Below are positions 22,312 to 34,186 of a stretch of 64,000 nt of DNA, piece after piece. The DNA lies in NCBI GenBank assembly GCA_007115705.1, contig QXEO01002100.1, positions 806,001 through 870,000 on the forward strand, in the 5' to 3' direction. The stretch's first letter is position 1; each line of letters opens with the position of its first letter. The notes under the pieces are model-generated. The model was not told where the DNA came from. It ran no database searches and saw only the letters and a program-made list of their open reading frames with translations. The translations under genes were made by a program, and so were the position numbers. Origin of the DNA: Dactylis glomerata (lineage: Eukaryota > Streptophyta > Magnoliopsida > Poales > Poaceae).

Positions 22312-25241
22312 TTCGCAATTTTCTGCGCCTAGCTCAAAGGCGTTAAAGAAAAGCACTCTTGGGAGATAACCCATTGTTTACTTTTCAGTACTTTTTCTTT
22401 TATTTGAGTCTTGGAAGTCATTACTGCTGTAATGACCGCTCCTTATCTTGTTTATTTCGTTTTTGTACCGAGAGAAGCCTCTAATTTGAGTGAGGTAAAG
22501 ATTTGGGGTTATTGCTGTCCTGAAACTGTTTTCGGTGCTGCACCGTAAAAATTCGTGAAAATTCTCTGTTTATCTTTTGGACCTGCGATTTCTTGTGCAT
22601 ATGCCCCAGGTTATATCCAAACTTTTCTTAGTTGAACACTTTTTGATTTGAGCAACAGAAAATCCCTCAAAAATTCGTCCATTATCAGCTGTCCAGTTTT
22701 GACAGATTTCTGCCAATATTTGTTTTTGCCACTTTATCGCTTTTTTTGAGTTCTTTTTGATCATGGAACTCTTGTGGAAGTTGATACAGTAGTATATACT
22801 TTATATGTGGTGGTTTTGGGTTGAAACCTGAAGCTAAAAGAGGTTGAATATATTTTATGCTTGCACTAATGTTGCTAATAGAATTGTGTTTAGTTTTGTA
22901 TGAAGGAAGTTTTCAAGTGTAGGGATTGGAGAATGATGAGATGAGTTGAAGAATGGACAAAAGCTCAAGCTTGGGGATGCCCATGCATCACCCCAAGAAA
23001 TATCCAAGAAGTACAAGCGTCAAAGCTTGGGGATGCCCCCGAGGCACCCCTTCTTCATCGGCAAAAATCAGGTGACCTTTCAAAACACTATATTTTTATT
23101 GCTTCATGCACTATGTGTTTTTCTTGGAGCGTCAGTTGTTTTAGTTTTCTTAGTTTGTTTAGTTAGTTTGTTTGCTGCAATAAATGGTTGGACCCCAACA
23201 AATTTCCTTTGGAGGAGATGTACTCGTTTTCATTTGCAAAGAATGCTCTAGTTTTCACTCTTATTAATCGAGCATTCTACTTTTTCTGCTACTGCTTTTG
23301 GTTTTCGTTTTCGCCTTGATATGCGTTCAGATCTTGTCATATCTTTTCATCAAGGTGTATTTTTGCCTCTGAACTTTATTGGTTTTCATCAAAAGAGGTG
23401 TTTATAAAAATTTCAAATGGTGTTGGAAAAGAGAAAAAGCTTTGTGCAAAATAGTGGTACAAGAAGGAGCTTGTGTAGACTGCGGCTTAGGCTTTTTCAT
23501 GTCATGCTTGATGTCTTTTTGATAGTATGCTTAGTGGTTTTTCTGTAGCATGACTTGTCTCAAATAACTGAGATTGCTTAATGAGCCTTTGAAAAAATCA
23601 TGCGTTGTTTTTATTGTATGGAAGCATTATTTTGGTTTTCTCCTTGATGCTTTATTTGGGTTGACTTGGCGCATGCTCACACATGTTAGACTCTTCCAAA
23701 GTCGCCATTAGCCTTCATGATCATTTAGTTTTTGACTTTTGATGCCATCATATGCTTCTTTTAATGTCGCTTTGTCGCTTTGCATGATTATGGCCATTAC
23801 TGCTCTCTTAGTTGGTCGCTCCCAGTCTTTTGCTAGCCCTCACCTTGTACTGAGTATGAGCTCTACTCGTGCATCCAACTCCTAAAAGCCAAGTTTTCCA
23901 TTGTGTCCACCATACATACCTACTAGCAATTTTCTATTCTAAGTAAATTTGACTTGCTTTTATATTCTCTTCAAATTAAACTCTTACCAGTGTTATGCGA
24001 AATTCGGTCAGTAAAGCTCTCACGAACCGGAAGGCACACTTTACTTTTTCCTGTTCTAAAAATTTGACATTGTGGTCTTTTATGCTGAGTTGTTATGCTT
24101 GCAAGTTGTAAGTTGGATTCTAGCCCAACCATGCCGTCATGGGGCAAGCTTTCAACATTGCACTTCCTATTTGAGTTGATATCGTGATCTTTTGTTTATG
24201 CATGCCCGCTGTGTGAAATGAATTGGGAATCTTGTGAGGATCATGGAGTTTTTATATGTGTTAGGGAAACGCCGGGCCGCCAATCTAAGCCATGCATAAT
24301 TCATGGTGGAAATTTGCAGCATACCCATGGTGAACATTCGACGACGCATCTCACAATAAAAAGCTAAACAATATAGCAAATAAAAGAGATGTCGAGGTGT
24401 TCATTGTCTGCTTGTCCTGTCATTTTGGTGTGGGCTTGTTCCATGTCATCGGGCACGGAGGTACCCCATTGGCGGTTCTCAATGATATGCATATACTTAC
24501 AATGACAAGAGCCTTGCTTGGGACTCTAAGTAAACTAGCATGGTTTGGGTACTTGTATTCACGAGACACGAGGTTTTCAACTTATGATTTGTCAAGCATA
24601 TGCATCATAATTGTTCTCGCATTAACTTTAACCATTCAAGATGCTTATGATGGGGGCAATGAGAGCTCAAAGCCGGTAAGTACCATAATTTTTGAAGGTT
24701 ATAAAACTTGCAATCACTGCTTCCCTCTGCGAAGGGCCTTTCTTTTACTTTTATGTTGAGTCACCACCTTCTTTCTTTATGCACCATTAAGAGAGCATAG
24801 TTGTCATTCTTAGTGTGATATGCATTGTCCCAAGGTTCATTGATTGATTCATATTGTTGGTTTCACTTGTTCCTAATTATTTGTATCTAGTCGCCCTCTT
24901 AAACTTTGAGGTGTCCTATGCATTTATGTTTTGCTCTCTTTGAAGGACAAGCTGAAAACCATTTGTATGTTTTTCCTTATGATTTGAACACACGTTTGAC
25001 TTTCATTGTTTCATTATCATGATCTTTTGTTTGTGTTCATTTACATGTTTACAACATGGTTGCTAAGTTCTTATTGTCATGATTATATCTTTCATGCCCA
25101 TGTTTTAAGTTCTATTGATCCCAGCTCACCAATGCTTACATATATGATCAAGATTGTGTAGGTGCATGTCACCTCAAAAATTATTCTTTTGTTATCACTT
25201 ACCTACTCGAGGACGAGCGGGAGTTAAGCTTGGGGATGCTT
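22312..25241 (+). other. 3' non-coding region of element A, ending in the polypurine tract
   Basis: Begins with the GGCGTTAAAGAAAAGCACTC block common to A-D. No long frame except a 120-codon one at 24397-24759 with one hydrophobic stretch; it is also open in C (50298-50660) but broken in B, so its coding status is doubtful. The tract GCTTGGGGATGCT at 25229-25241 precedes the 3' LTR. Confidence 0.75.
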
Positions 25242-26866
25242 GATACGTCTCAAACGTATCTATAATTTTTGATGCTCCATGCATTGTTTTACACCATTTG
25301 CCTATTGTTTCGTTACACTTAGTGGCACTTTTATACATTTTCCGGAACTAACCTATTAACGAAGTGCCACAGTGCCAGTTTCCTGTTTTCTGCTGTTTTT
25401 GTGTTTCAGAAGTGATACACAGGAAATATTCTCGGAATTGGACGAAACAAGTTCCTGAAGTCATATTTCACCGGGGAGCTCCCAAACATCCAAAGACCTG
25501 ACGGAGAGGGGCCACGTGGGCCCCAGACACAGGGGCGGCGCGGCCACTCCCCTGGCCGCGCCAGCCCCGTGTGAGGGGGCGTGGGACCCCCTCTGACAGC
25601 CCCCCTTCGCCTACATATACCCCCTGACGAGAAAAACCTAAGGGCCCGATCAGTTTTCCAGAATACATCGCGATCCGCCGCCGCCGTCGACCCGAAGATC
25701 GGGAGGGTCCAGAAGCTCTTCCCGGCACCCTGCCGGAGAGGGGAATCGCCACCGGAGGTCTTCTTCATCGCCATGCTTGCCTCCGGAGCGATGAGTGAGT
25801 AGTCTACCTTGGACTATGGGTCCATAGCAGTAGCTAGATGGTTGTCTTCTCCACCATGTGCTTCATGTTTAGATCTCATGAGCTGCCCTACATGATTGAG
25901 ATCACCATTATGTAATACTATGATGTTGGTTTGTTGGGATCCGATGAATATTGGTGTTTATGATTAAGTTGCTGTACTGAATTATATCTTTTGTTATCTC
26001 TATGTTGTTTATGATCTTGCATGCTCTCCGTTGTTAGTAGCTATCTTGGCCGAGTAGTTGCTAGTGACTCCAAGAGGGGGTATTTATGCTCGATAGTGGG
26101 TTCATGTCTCTATTTCACCTGGGGGAGTGACAGAAACCTCTAAGGTGGTAGATGTGCTGTTGCTACTAGGGAGAAAACAACATTCATATGCTCAAGGGCA
26201 TATGCTTTGTTTACATTACACACTTTGCTTAATGCAATTATCTGTTGTTCGCAACTTAATACTTCTAGGGTGTTCGGATGATATCCCCGGGGGTGGATTA
26301 TTAGTCATAGATGCAGTTGGATGGCGGTCTATGTATTTTGTTGTAATGCCCAGAGTAAATCTCATAGTGATCTTCTTGACATATCACGTTATCTTTATTC
26401 TATCAATTGCCCAACTGTAATTTGTTTACCCAGCATGTTATTTATCTATGGAGAGACACCACTAGTGAATTGTGGACCCCGGTCCTATTTTAATCATATT
26501 GCAATCACCTGTTTACTTTTCCCGCACTGTTTACTTTACTAGCATTTTACCACTGTTTTCCACTCGATACACTCATAACCTTTGTTTCAAGCAAACCGGT
26601 GAGATTGACAACCTCATCGCAAGTTGGGGACAAAGTATTTGTTTGTGTGTGTGCAGGTTCCACAAACATCTTCAGTCGTCATCGTCTCTCTTCTTCAAGA
26701 TCGACATTAAACCTTGGTTTCTTAACTGAGGGAAAACTAGCCGCTACACTCATCATACCTTCCTCTTGGGGTTCCCAACGGGCTGGTCATCACCACGCAC
26801 AAGGACATACTGCTCCCACGTCAACTAAACGCCACGGTCTTTTCTGGCGCCATCACACGAGTAGCA
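25242..26866 (+). repeat. 3' LTR of element A
   Basis: Aligns with 19902-21527 along its whole length and is followed by the TSD GCAAT at 26867-26871. Confidence 0.92.
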
Positions 26867-26871
26867 GCAAT

Positions 26872-28391
26872 CAAGCCAAAAGATGAAGGATCACCCGATA
26901 AAGGAAGCCAAAAGGAGGAAGCTTCAGTGATACTTCGAAGAAAGATTAGAAGGATCCACAGCTAGTTTAGTAAAATAACAGAAAAGTTGAAAATTATTAA
27001 CACTCTAGTTCTTAAAACACTACTCTAGGTTATTAAGTAGAACCACTAATTAGGTAACCGCAGTTGAGTTTAAGGTATTTGAGCTCGTTGTTATGCAGCC
27101 TTGGTTATGCTTAGTACATCATGGGTTGATTGAGGTGTTGTGATACCGATGATCCATTCCGGTATTGCCTGCTACTTTTCCAGCCTGGGAGTGGTAACCC
27201 CAGTAACCCTCATTGATAGCGTGACTAAGACACATAACATCTCTATATAACTTTGATCTCTAGTCCTGAAATCTTGAATTGTTGATTGGTGGTTAAGACG
27301 TTAGCAAAGCCTTTCTTTATCTAAGAGATGTAGTCTTTGTCTATGGACCAAGACTTGTGAGGATTTGTGTCAACAATGATCTTTTGAGACCATTGGTTCT
27401 TTTATAGCCCTGTTACTTCATATATTTGATTAACTTATACAAATGCCTATCGTGGATGTCCTCCGGTACAAGAGAAACTCTACCAGATTTCTCCCGTGGC
27501 TTTGTATCTAACCTACCGATTGAATTAGGGTAGATATCGATGGGAAAACCCAATTCTCATCAACCTTGAGAACTTTTGGGTAAGTAAATGCATCCAAAAG
27601 TGGAACAGAACACCCTACCTAAATGATTAACTAAAGAATTCGTACCGGTTTTCCACAATTGTGTGGGTACACCATAGATTTCTTCGAGAAACCCTTAGAA
27701 AGACATAGTAGTAAGACCGACCCAAAATTTATAGTTAATCATGGAGTCCAAATGGTTAGAGAATGGTAAGTTTGAAGACCATTAGAAAAGTCTAAGGGGA
27801 AGAGTCCAGGAAACTTAAAAATGTTGAAAGTTGGATGAAGTATGCCGAAAGTAAATTATTTCCAAGATTTGTCGTAACCTTATGGAGTTCGGCAAAGGAG
27901 TGAGATGATTTTGACCATAATCATACCAAGTATGAACCACAGCTGGTATCATGAACCGCAGCTGGAGAAGTTTGAGATTAGAGTTAACCATAATCTTGAA
28001 CCTAGAAGACCAAATAAGATCTATAGAGATGGATCAGAAAACTTGAATGGATTAACTACATGTGTTGAATCCGTTCTTAGGTGGTAAAACCAAGAGCCAA
28101 TTAGGAAGATATGTTGAAACAACTAGTAGGACCCTATAAGGCATAGAAAGTATTACAAACAGGGATAATCCAGAAGAATGACCAAGAAGAGACCAAGATG
28201 ATGGAATTCCAGTGACTATTGTTCAGAGTTAGACAACAGAAGATTCGAGGAACACTCTGGACAAAGTATACCATCTATATCCCAATTAGTAGGTGAAGGA
28301 GCTATAAGACATATGCTACCAACAACAAGATTGTTCAGCAATGTACGAGAGCAAAAACTTCGGGACGAAGTTTAGTTTAAGGAGGGAAGAC
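26872..28391 (+). other. LARD internal domain, right part, non-coding, with polypurine tract
   Basis: About 1.5 kb with no credible frame. AAGGAGGGAAGAC at 28379-28391 directly precedes the 3' LTR and serves as polypurine tract; the stretch before it (TTCGGGACGAAG) is typical of gypsy 3' ends. Confidence 0.7.
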
Positions 28392-31300
28392 TATAATATC
28401 CCATGATTAGAGGTCATAAAATAGAGGCAACAGATGTGTGCATTGCATTTCATGCATAGAAAATTCGGGTAATTTTCACGCATTTAAATAAAACATGTCA
28501 AAGTGATTGGAGTTTCACTTGAGTTGATGGAATTGAAGTAGCTCATCAACTAGAGCGCAATAAACTTCAACATGACCTTTGCTAAAACCTTGTTTTGTGT
28601 AGTGATAGTTACAACAACTAAAATAGAGTTAAGTGAGGTAAAACTAAAATGCTTGACACACCATTTTAGAACCAAATATTTATTCACACCAAGATTATCA
28701 TGGTATTCTTTAAACCCTACTTCTTTCATGCTAAAGAAGCCAACACAAGTCTTATTCTTAAATCATGATCTATTCTATATTCTTATGTCCTAATCTAGTG
28801 AGTTCCAAATGTGAGAAGTGGAAAGGTTAACTCAATGCCAGTTTGATTATAAGAATTGCCTTAACTCTAGGTGAGATAACCTAAGAACATTAGAGTCATT
28901 CCTATAAAGGCCAACTAGGAGACTTTAGACACTACTCCAATTCTAATTAGGACAAGTCATTAGATATAGGGAAAGACCACATCATAAACCCTACTTCTGG
29001 TCTAGACTAGAACCATCCTTAGGAAATATAACCAATACCAAGACTTATGAAGTTATGAAGTGGAGTAGATCCTATATGAATCACACAAAAAGGAGATTAT
29101 ATCCCTAATCTCAGAAGATAGGTTCAACCTAGAATAAACCCTTGATAGAGGGAGTTGATGAAGGAAATAGTATAATCATGTCAAGTACATGATTATGCTT
29201 GTTGATGAAGATAATTAGGTTAGCTATAAAACCTAGTCTGATAAGCAGATATCATCCTAAAACCAAGTGTGGAGTGGAAGTCCAACTTAAGCACATCTCA
29301 ATTAGGAGATAACCATCTTGTAAAGTTAGAAGAGAAACTTTGATCTGTGCATAAGATCCCATTGAGTAATCATCTGGATATAGGTTGAGTAGAGCCTAAA
29401 CCTTGACCTAGAAACTTAGTTAGTCTATAGAACCTTTGTTGCATTAACCACATTTTAGAGGGAACATTATTTCCTTGATGAGTGTGATAGCATTATATCC
29501 AATTTCATAACCTCTTATTCATTTACTTGGGGATTCATACCCAAGCAACAATCCAACTTATGCATCACCATGTGATCATAAGATATATTTATTCCCATGC
29601 CCTAACCTTGAATTTAGAAGTTATGATCCAACCACAATTCTTATTAGATAAAATAACTAAGTCTTTTACTTAGAGATCAGATCCATACAAAGGTGTGCTT
29701 TGATCATGGTCTTAAGACATTAAAGTCTTTCCTATGAGACTTTATGATCTATCTTCATATAATATAGGTAAATTATTTAGAATCCATTAAAGCCTTGGTA
29801 TGGCCATAGGGAAATTTCATGCTAGTAAGAAAATTGGAGGAAACATGAAATCATGTTCATAACCTTAAGACAGGAAATCCAATGGTAGGAGTAACCATCT
29901 ACAGTAATTCTATTTTCATACAAGTATAAACTACAGTTGCTATATAATCACTTAGCAAATTATTCAAGTCCTAGAAAAGTATTTTAAATACTCCATAAAA
30001 GCTAATTGGAATTATCCCATCAAGATTTACAATAAATCACAATGATGTGTATAACATCTTATGTGCAAGTGCACATATAAAATTCATCCAGTATTGTGTT
30101 TTGTAGCAGTAGTGTCCTACTTATATTTGATAAGAAGTTTCAAGTTCAAAACCCTATAAATAAGATTGAACGCAAATAGATGAAATGAAACAGAAAATAA
30201 AACAAAAAGAAAAGAAACTGAAGAAGAAAAAATAGGGAAGGACTGACCTGGCCGCAGCCCACCAGGGCAGCCCAACATCGGCCCAGCCCAGCCAGTTGGT
30301 ACCGCTTCGGTATCACGCTCACGAGGTAGAGGTCATCGTCTTCCTCTGTTCAGAGGAAGCAGCTCCCTGGCGAGCTGTGGTTGCCCGCCTGTGCCAAGAT
30401 TCGAGCCACCGCTCACGAAGACCTATAAGAATGCTTGCCGCCGCTGGGAAACCCTAGTTTCGCTGCCCTCTTCCTACCTCTCCTCCCATATATTTTCTCT
30501 GCAGCGGCCATCGAACCCTAGCTCCAGTGACCTTGTGCACCGCTGCTACAAGGCGCCCCAAGCCATGAAAAGTGTCCCTGAAGCTCGGCCTTGATGATAT
30601 ATGCATCCACGTCAAAGTAATCGGACTCGTTCTTCCTAAATCACCGGATTTTTGGGATTCCTTTTTGTAGATGTTCATCAGAAATCATGTCTGTGAGCTC
30701 AACTCTGATCTTCCCTGACCTCTCCGAGCGTCCCATCAGGTTTGTGATAACCTTGCGAACCTCTAGGTATTTCATATGCCTTGTTTAGTCGCTCATAGCT
30801 TCCGATTGCTTGTTGGCCGGAGTTCACTGCCGATATTTGTCATCGCCGGCGATGCTCTGGTGACTAATTCCGTCTGAAGCCGCTACCGATTGGTTCATCG
30901 TTGTTGCCTGGTTCAAATTCCCCATCCCATGCAGCCCCGGGAGTCGGAATCGCCGTCTCCAGCGATCGCCGACGTTGAGCCACGCTCAGTCAACCTAGTT
31001 TGACTTAGTCTCTGCCTACATGGCAGCTGACTAGACTGTGACCCCACTAGTTAGTAGCTCTAGCTAGATAGAGGCCCGGTAGAAAAAGTAAACCCTGTTA
31101 ATTTAATACCAGGAAATCCTAGAATCTTTGAAAATGCATATCTCACTCATTTGAAATCAGAAAAATACAAATCACATACCAAAATGATCACAAGAACATA
31201 ATCTTTCTATTTGTATTACAATCTGATGTGCTTTTGTGAAATCATTTTGAACTAAATTTGAAACCTTGTTTAAGTAGTATTTGAATTTTGAATTCAAAAC

Positions 31301-34181
31301 CAATAATAATAATTCAAACCAAGTTTTCAAATACCAAAAAAAAAACTTGACTACTTCAATATTACTTTTCCAATTAATATTTTGTTATTATTAAATATTA
31401 ATCCTAAAACTTTATTATTAGGATTTAATTCCCAAAATGATTTTTCCTAAAAACAAATTTAAAATTGTAAATTTGGGAAAACCCATAAAATTGAATAAGA
31501 AGTATTTCCCTAACTTTAATATTGCTATTTCAACACTTGTTTCATTAAGAGGAAAACCAAAACCCATTCCAAAATCTTTAATCATTTAACATTTGGATTC
31601 CAACCCTGAAAATCTAGGAACATAAATAACCAAGCTTTCCTAAATATTTCTGAACAAAACTTGAAATCTAAAATGAAATTCTAATACTAAAAATTATTAA
31701 GGTATATGTTCTTCTAACTTAATCACCTACCATTTCTTTTAGTAATAAAACCAATAACTATCTCAGAATGCTAGTCTAGCCATAGTTCCTAATTCAACCA
31801 TGCGTGGTTAGTTTGATACTCTATTTCAACATAGTATACTTTAATCAACTAGCTATTTGCAAAACCTTTGTTACAACTCAAAAACTGTTACTTTTCTGAC
31901 ATCACCTAATCACCATTCCTTTAAGTAATAAAATATGTCTATTAAGGCTCGTGTTCTTCAAAAGTAATTCTTTTTAAGAACATATCAAATAAGAATCACA
32001 CCAATTCCTATGCCTTGGTATAAGTAACTACCTATGCTTGATAAAAATGTTGCGCCAATTATAGAAATAGCTATACATGTTAAACACCAAGGTCAACTGC
32101 TTTGAATGATCTTATTCAAGCAATTTGTACAAGTACTAGATGGATCTTAGTTTGTTTCTTTGTCATGCTCCACCTAATAACTACTCTTTGATTATAATAG
32201 AGCTATGCTAAACCCTAGAACACTAAACCTTAGGTGTAGTGCTTCTAATCAATAATAAACATGTTCTTCAAATGTTATTCTTTCAAGAGACATTTAAAGT
32301 AACAAATCATTCCATTAAGCTTGAACATAAATAACTCTATTTTGCGTTAAGATTGTTGTCAACCCTAAGATCAACTAGGTATTCTTATCAAATAAGAATT
32401 ACTTCCACTTTGCTTGTCCCTAACCAACTACTTGTTTGCTAAAAATATGATACCACTTAAAAGTGTTACTTTCAAGTTTTCACTCATTGCTATAATAGTC
32501 TTTTGCAATAACTCTTGTATGAAGCTTTATTCTATTACTTTAAAAGTTTGTCCGTCAATCTAAAATCCTTAACAACCTTGTTGTGGAGTGAATATAAAAG
32601 TGCAACTCAGTATAAAGAAGTCATCACAACCTGTTATACTAAACCATTGGGGGTTAGGATATGCTTAGAGCGATGCATAGCATATAATTTGCATAACATG
32701 CTGCAGTTCTTTTAACATCATCTTTACCAGATGATGGTGCTATTTCAATATTTGGATTTCCTACGTATCGAAGACCTTGACTTGCATAATCTTGCAGTCA
32801 AAAAGGCAAGTTTATCTTGCTCATACCTCTTGGTTGCACTGGTTTTGAAACTACTTGCAAAGTGTTGACTTCAAACTCTAATATTTCAAAAAAGATGGAA
32901 AATCTATTTTCATAAGTAATATGACTAGTGGTTATCGACCAGTGGTGATAACCTAGGAAGGCTGGCTGGTGGAACCACGGTAAGATTGTGGTGGTGGAGG
33001 TTCTACTTGCACGGGAAAGTAAACCTAGGACTAACTACCAATGCAACAGTTATTCTTGTGCCGTAAAAACCGTGTCGTCCAAGAGACTTGGAATGGGACG
33101 GGAAAGTCAGCTGTATCTTCTCTTGTTCGCATATCAACGGACACTCAGCTACCGTTCACCGTATATCTTGCGAGAATACGTGGACATGGGTGGGACCCCT
33201 TAGTGCCCACGGCCACTGGTGTCTATGATGGTCTGCAAGGGACGCCTAGGTACTTCATTGTTGGGGGTGAATATCAGGGGCACAACCTGCTTGTGTGAAT
33301 TGGGTGCGCATGCGTTGTGCGAGAAGGCAGTGATTGGCTTGGATCAATGACTGGGCCCCACACCAAGGGTGTGAACAGGAAAGATCGCCCGGTTGTGCAG
33401 CAAGGCTTTGATCTCTCTTGGAAGGACAAACCTATGCAGAGTGTAAAAAGATGTGACATGTTACCCCTTGTTCCGGGAAGGAGCTGTGAATGCGGCAGGA
33501 AAGGTGCTCTCAAGGCACTAATACCTTGTGTTGGCTGTTGGGCATAGTTTTCATAAGTAAAAGCAATCTTTCATGAAACTTTGATAAAACCTTGCATTGT
33601 CCTACAACTCTTTTGGGTCCATGGCTTTAGTTAGTGCATATCACACAACTTCTTTCTAAAGAAACTTGCTGGGTAACGCTCATTACTCACCCCAATCTCT
33701 TAAACCCTTGCTAGACTATGAAGAATTAGATTGAAGGCAACCCAAGGAGACAACCTCAAGACATTGAAGATGAAGATGAAGCATTCTACCAATGTCATGA
33801 TTATCAGCGGAGCCTAAAATTGTATGAAGCTTGGAAGAAAAACTAGAATAGGGTTCGAAAGGAACCAGTTTCCTAATCCTAGAACCTAAGTAGTTAGAGG
33901 AACTCTATAATTGAGTAGTAAGCCAAATACATTAGTTGTAGTTTAGTTTGGCATTCCTTATTTCTTTCTCGCTTGTAGTCACCAGGACAAAACCTCTACC
34001 TGTTGAGGAGGTTCTGAAGATCTTCTGTATGCTGAAAATTGTAATCCTATAGACATACCGTGGACCTGCGATGTTTCTGTTATACCACTCTGAGGGATGT
34101 AATACTAGTGAGACGGTGTTTCATTACTGTTATGTCAATGACTTGCATACTACACATGCAGTGGTATGCTGGGTCACCACA
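28392..34181 (+). repeat. 3' LTR of the LARD (5790 bp)
   Basis: Aligns with 12872-18687. It starts TATAATATCC, so the expected TG end has changed to TA. Relative to the 5' LTR it lacks about 30 bp around the hairpin near 31714. Ends GGTCACCACA and is followed by the TSD CACCG. Confidence 0.9.
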
Positions 34182-34186
34182 CACCG

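Larger units (their letters stand above)
19902..26866 (+). mobile_element. Athila-like non-autonomous element A
   Basis: A complete 6965-bp element inside the LARD interior, with TSD GCAAT at 19897-19901 and 26867-26871. It has LTRs of 1626 and 1625 bp, a tRNA-Asp PBS, one 198-codon ORF and about 2.9 kb of 3' non-coding DNA. There is no gag, protease, RT or integrase. LTRs differ at about 15 positions by eye (about 0.9 percent), so it is young. It shares LTR, leader and tail with elements B, C and D. Confidence 0.9.
12872..34181 (+). mobile_element. LARD-type non-autonomous LTR retrotransposon (Sukkula/Erika-like), carrying element A
   Basis: Two LTRs of 5816 and 5790 bp flank about 2.7 kb of internal DNA once element A is discounted. 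The TSD is CACCG on both sides. A PBS resembling tRNA-iMet follows the 5' LTR and a purine tract precedes the 3' LTR. The internal domain has no gag or pol frame. Very long LTRs with a short non-coding interior define the large retrotransposon derivatives (LARDs) of Triticeae; I name Sukkula/Erika only as the likely group. LTRs differ by roughly 2-3 percent in the parts I compared by eye. Confidence 0.85.
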
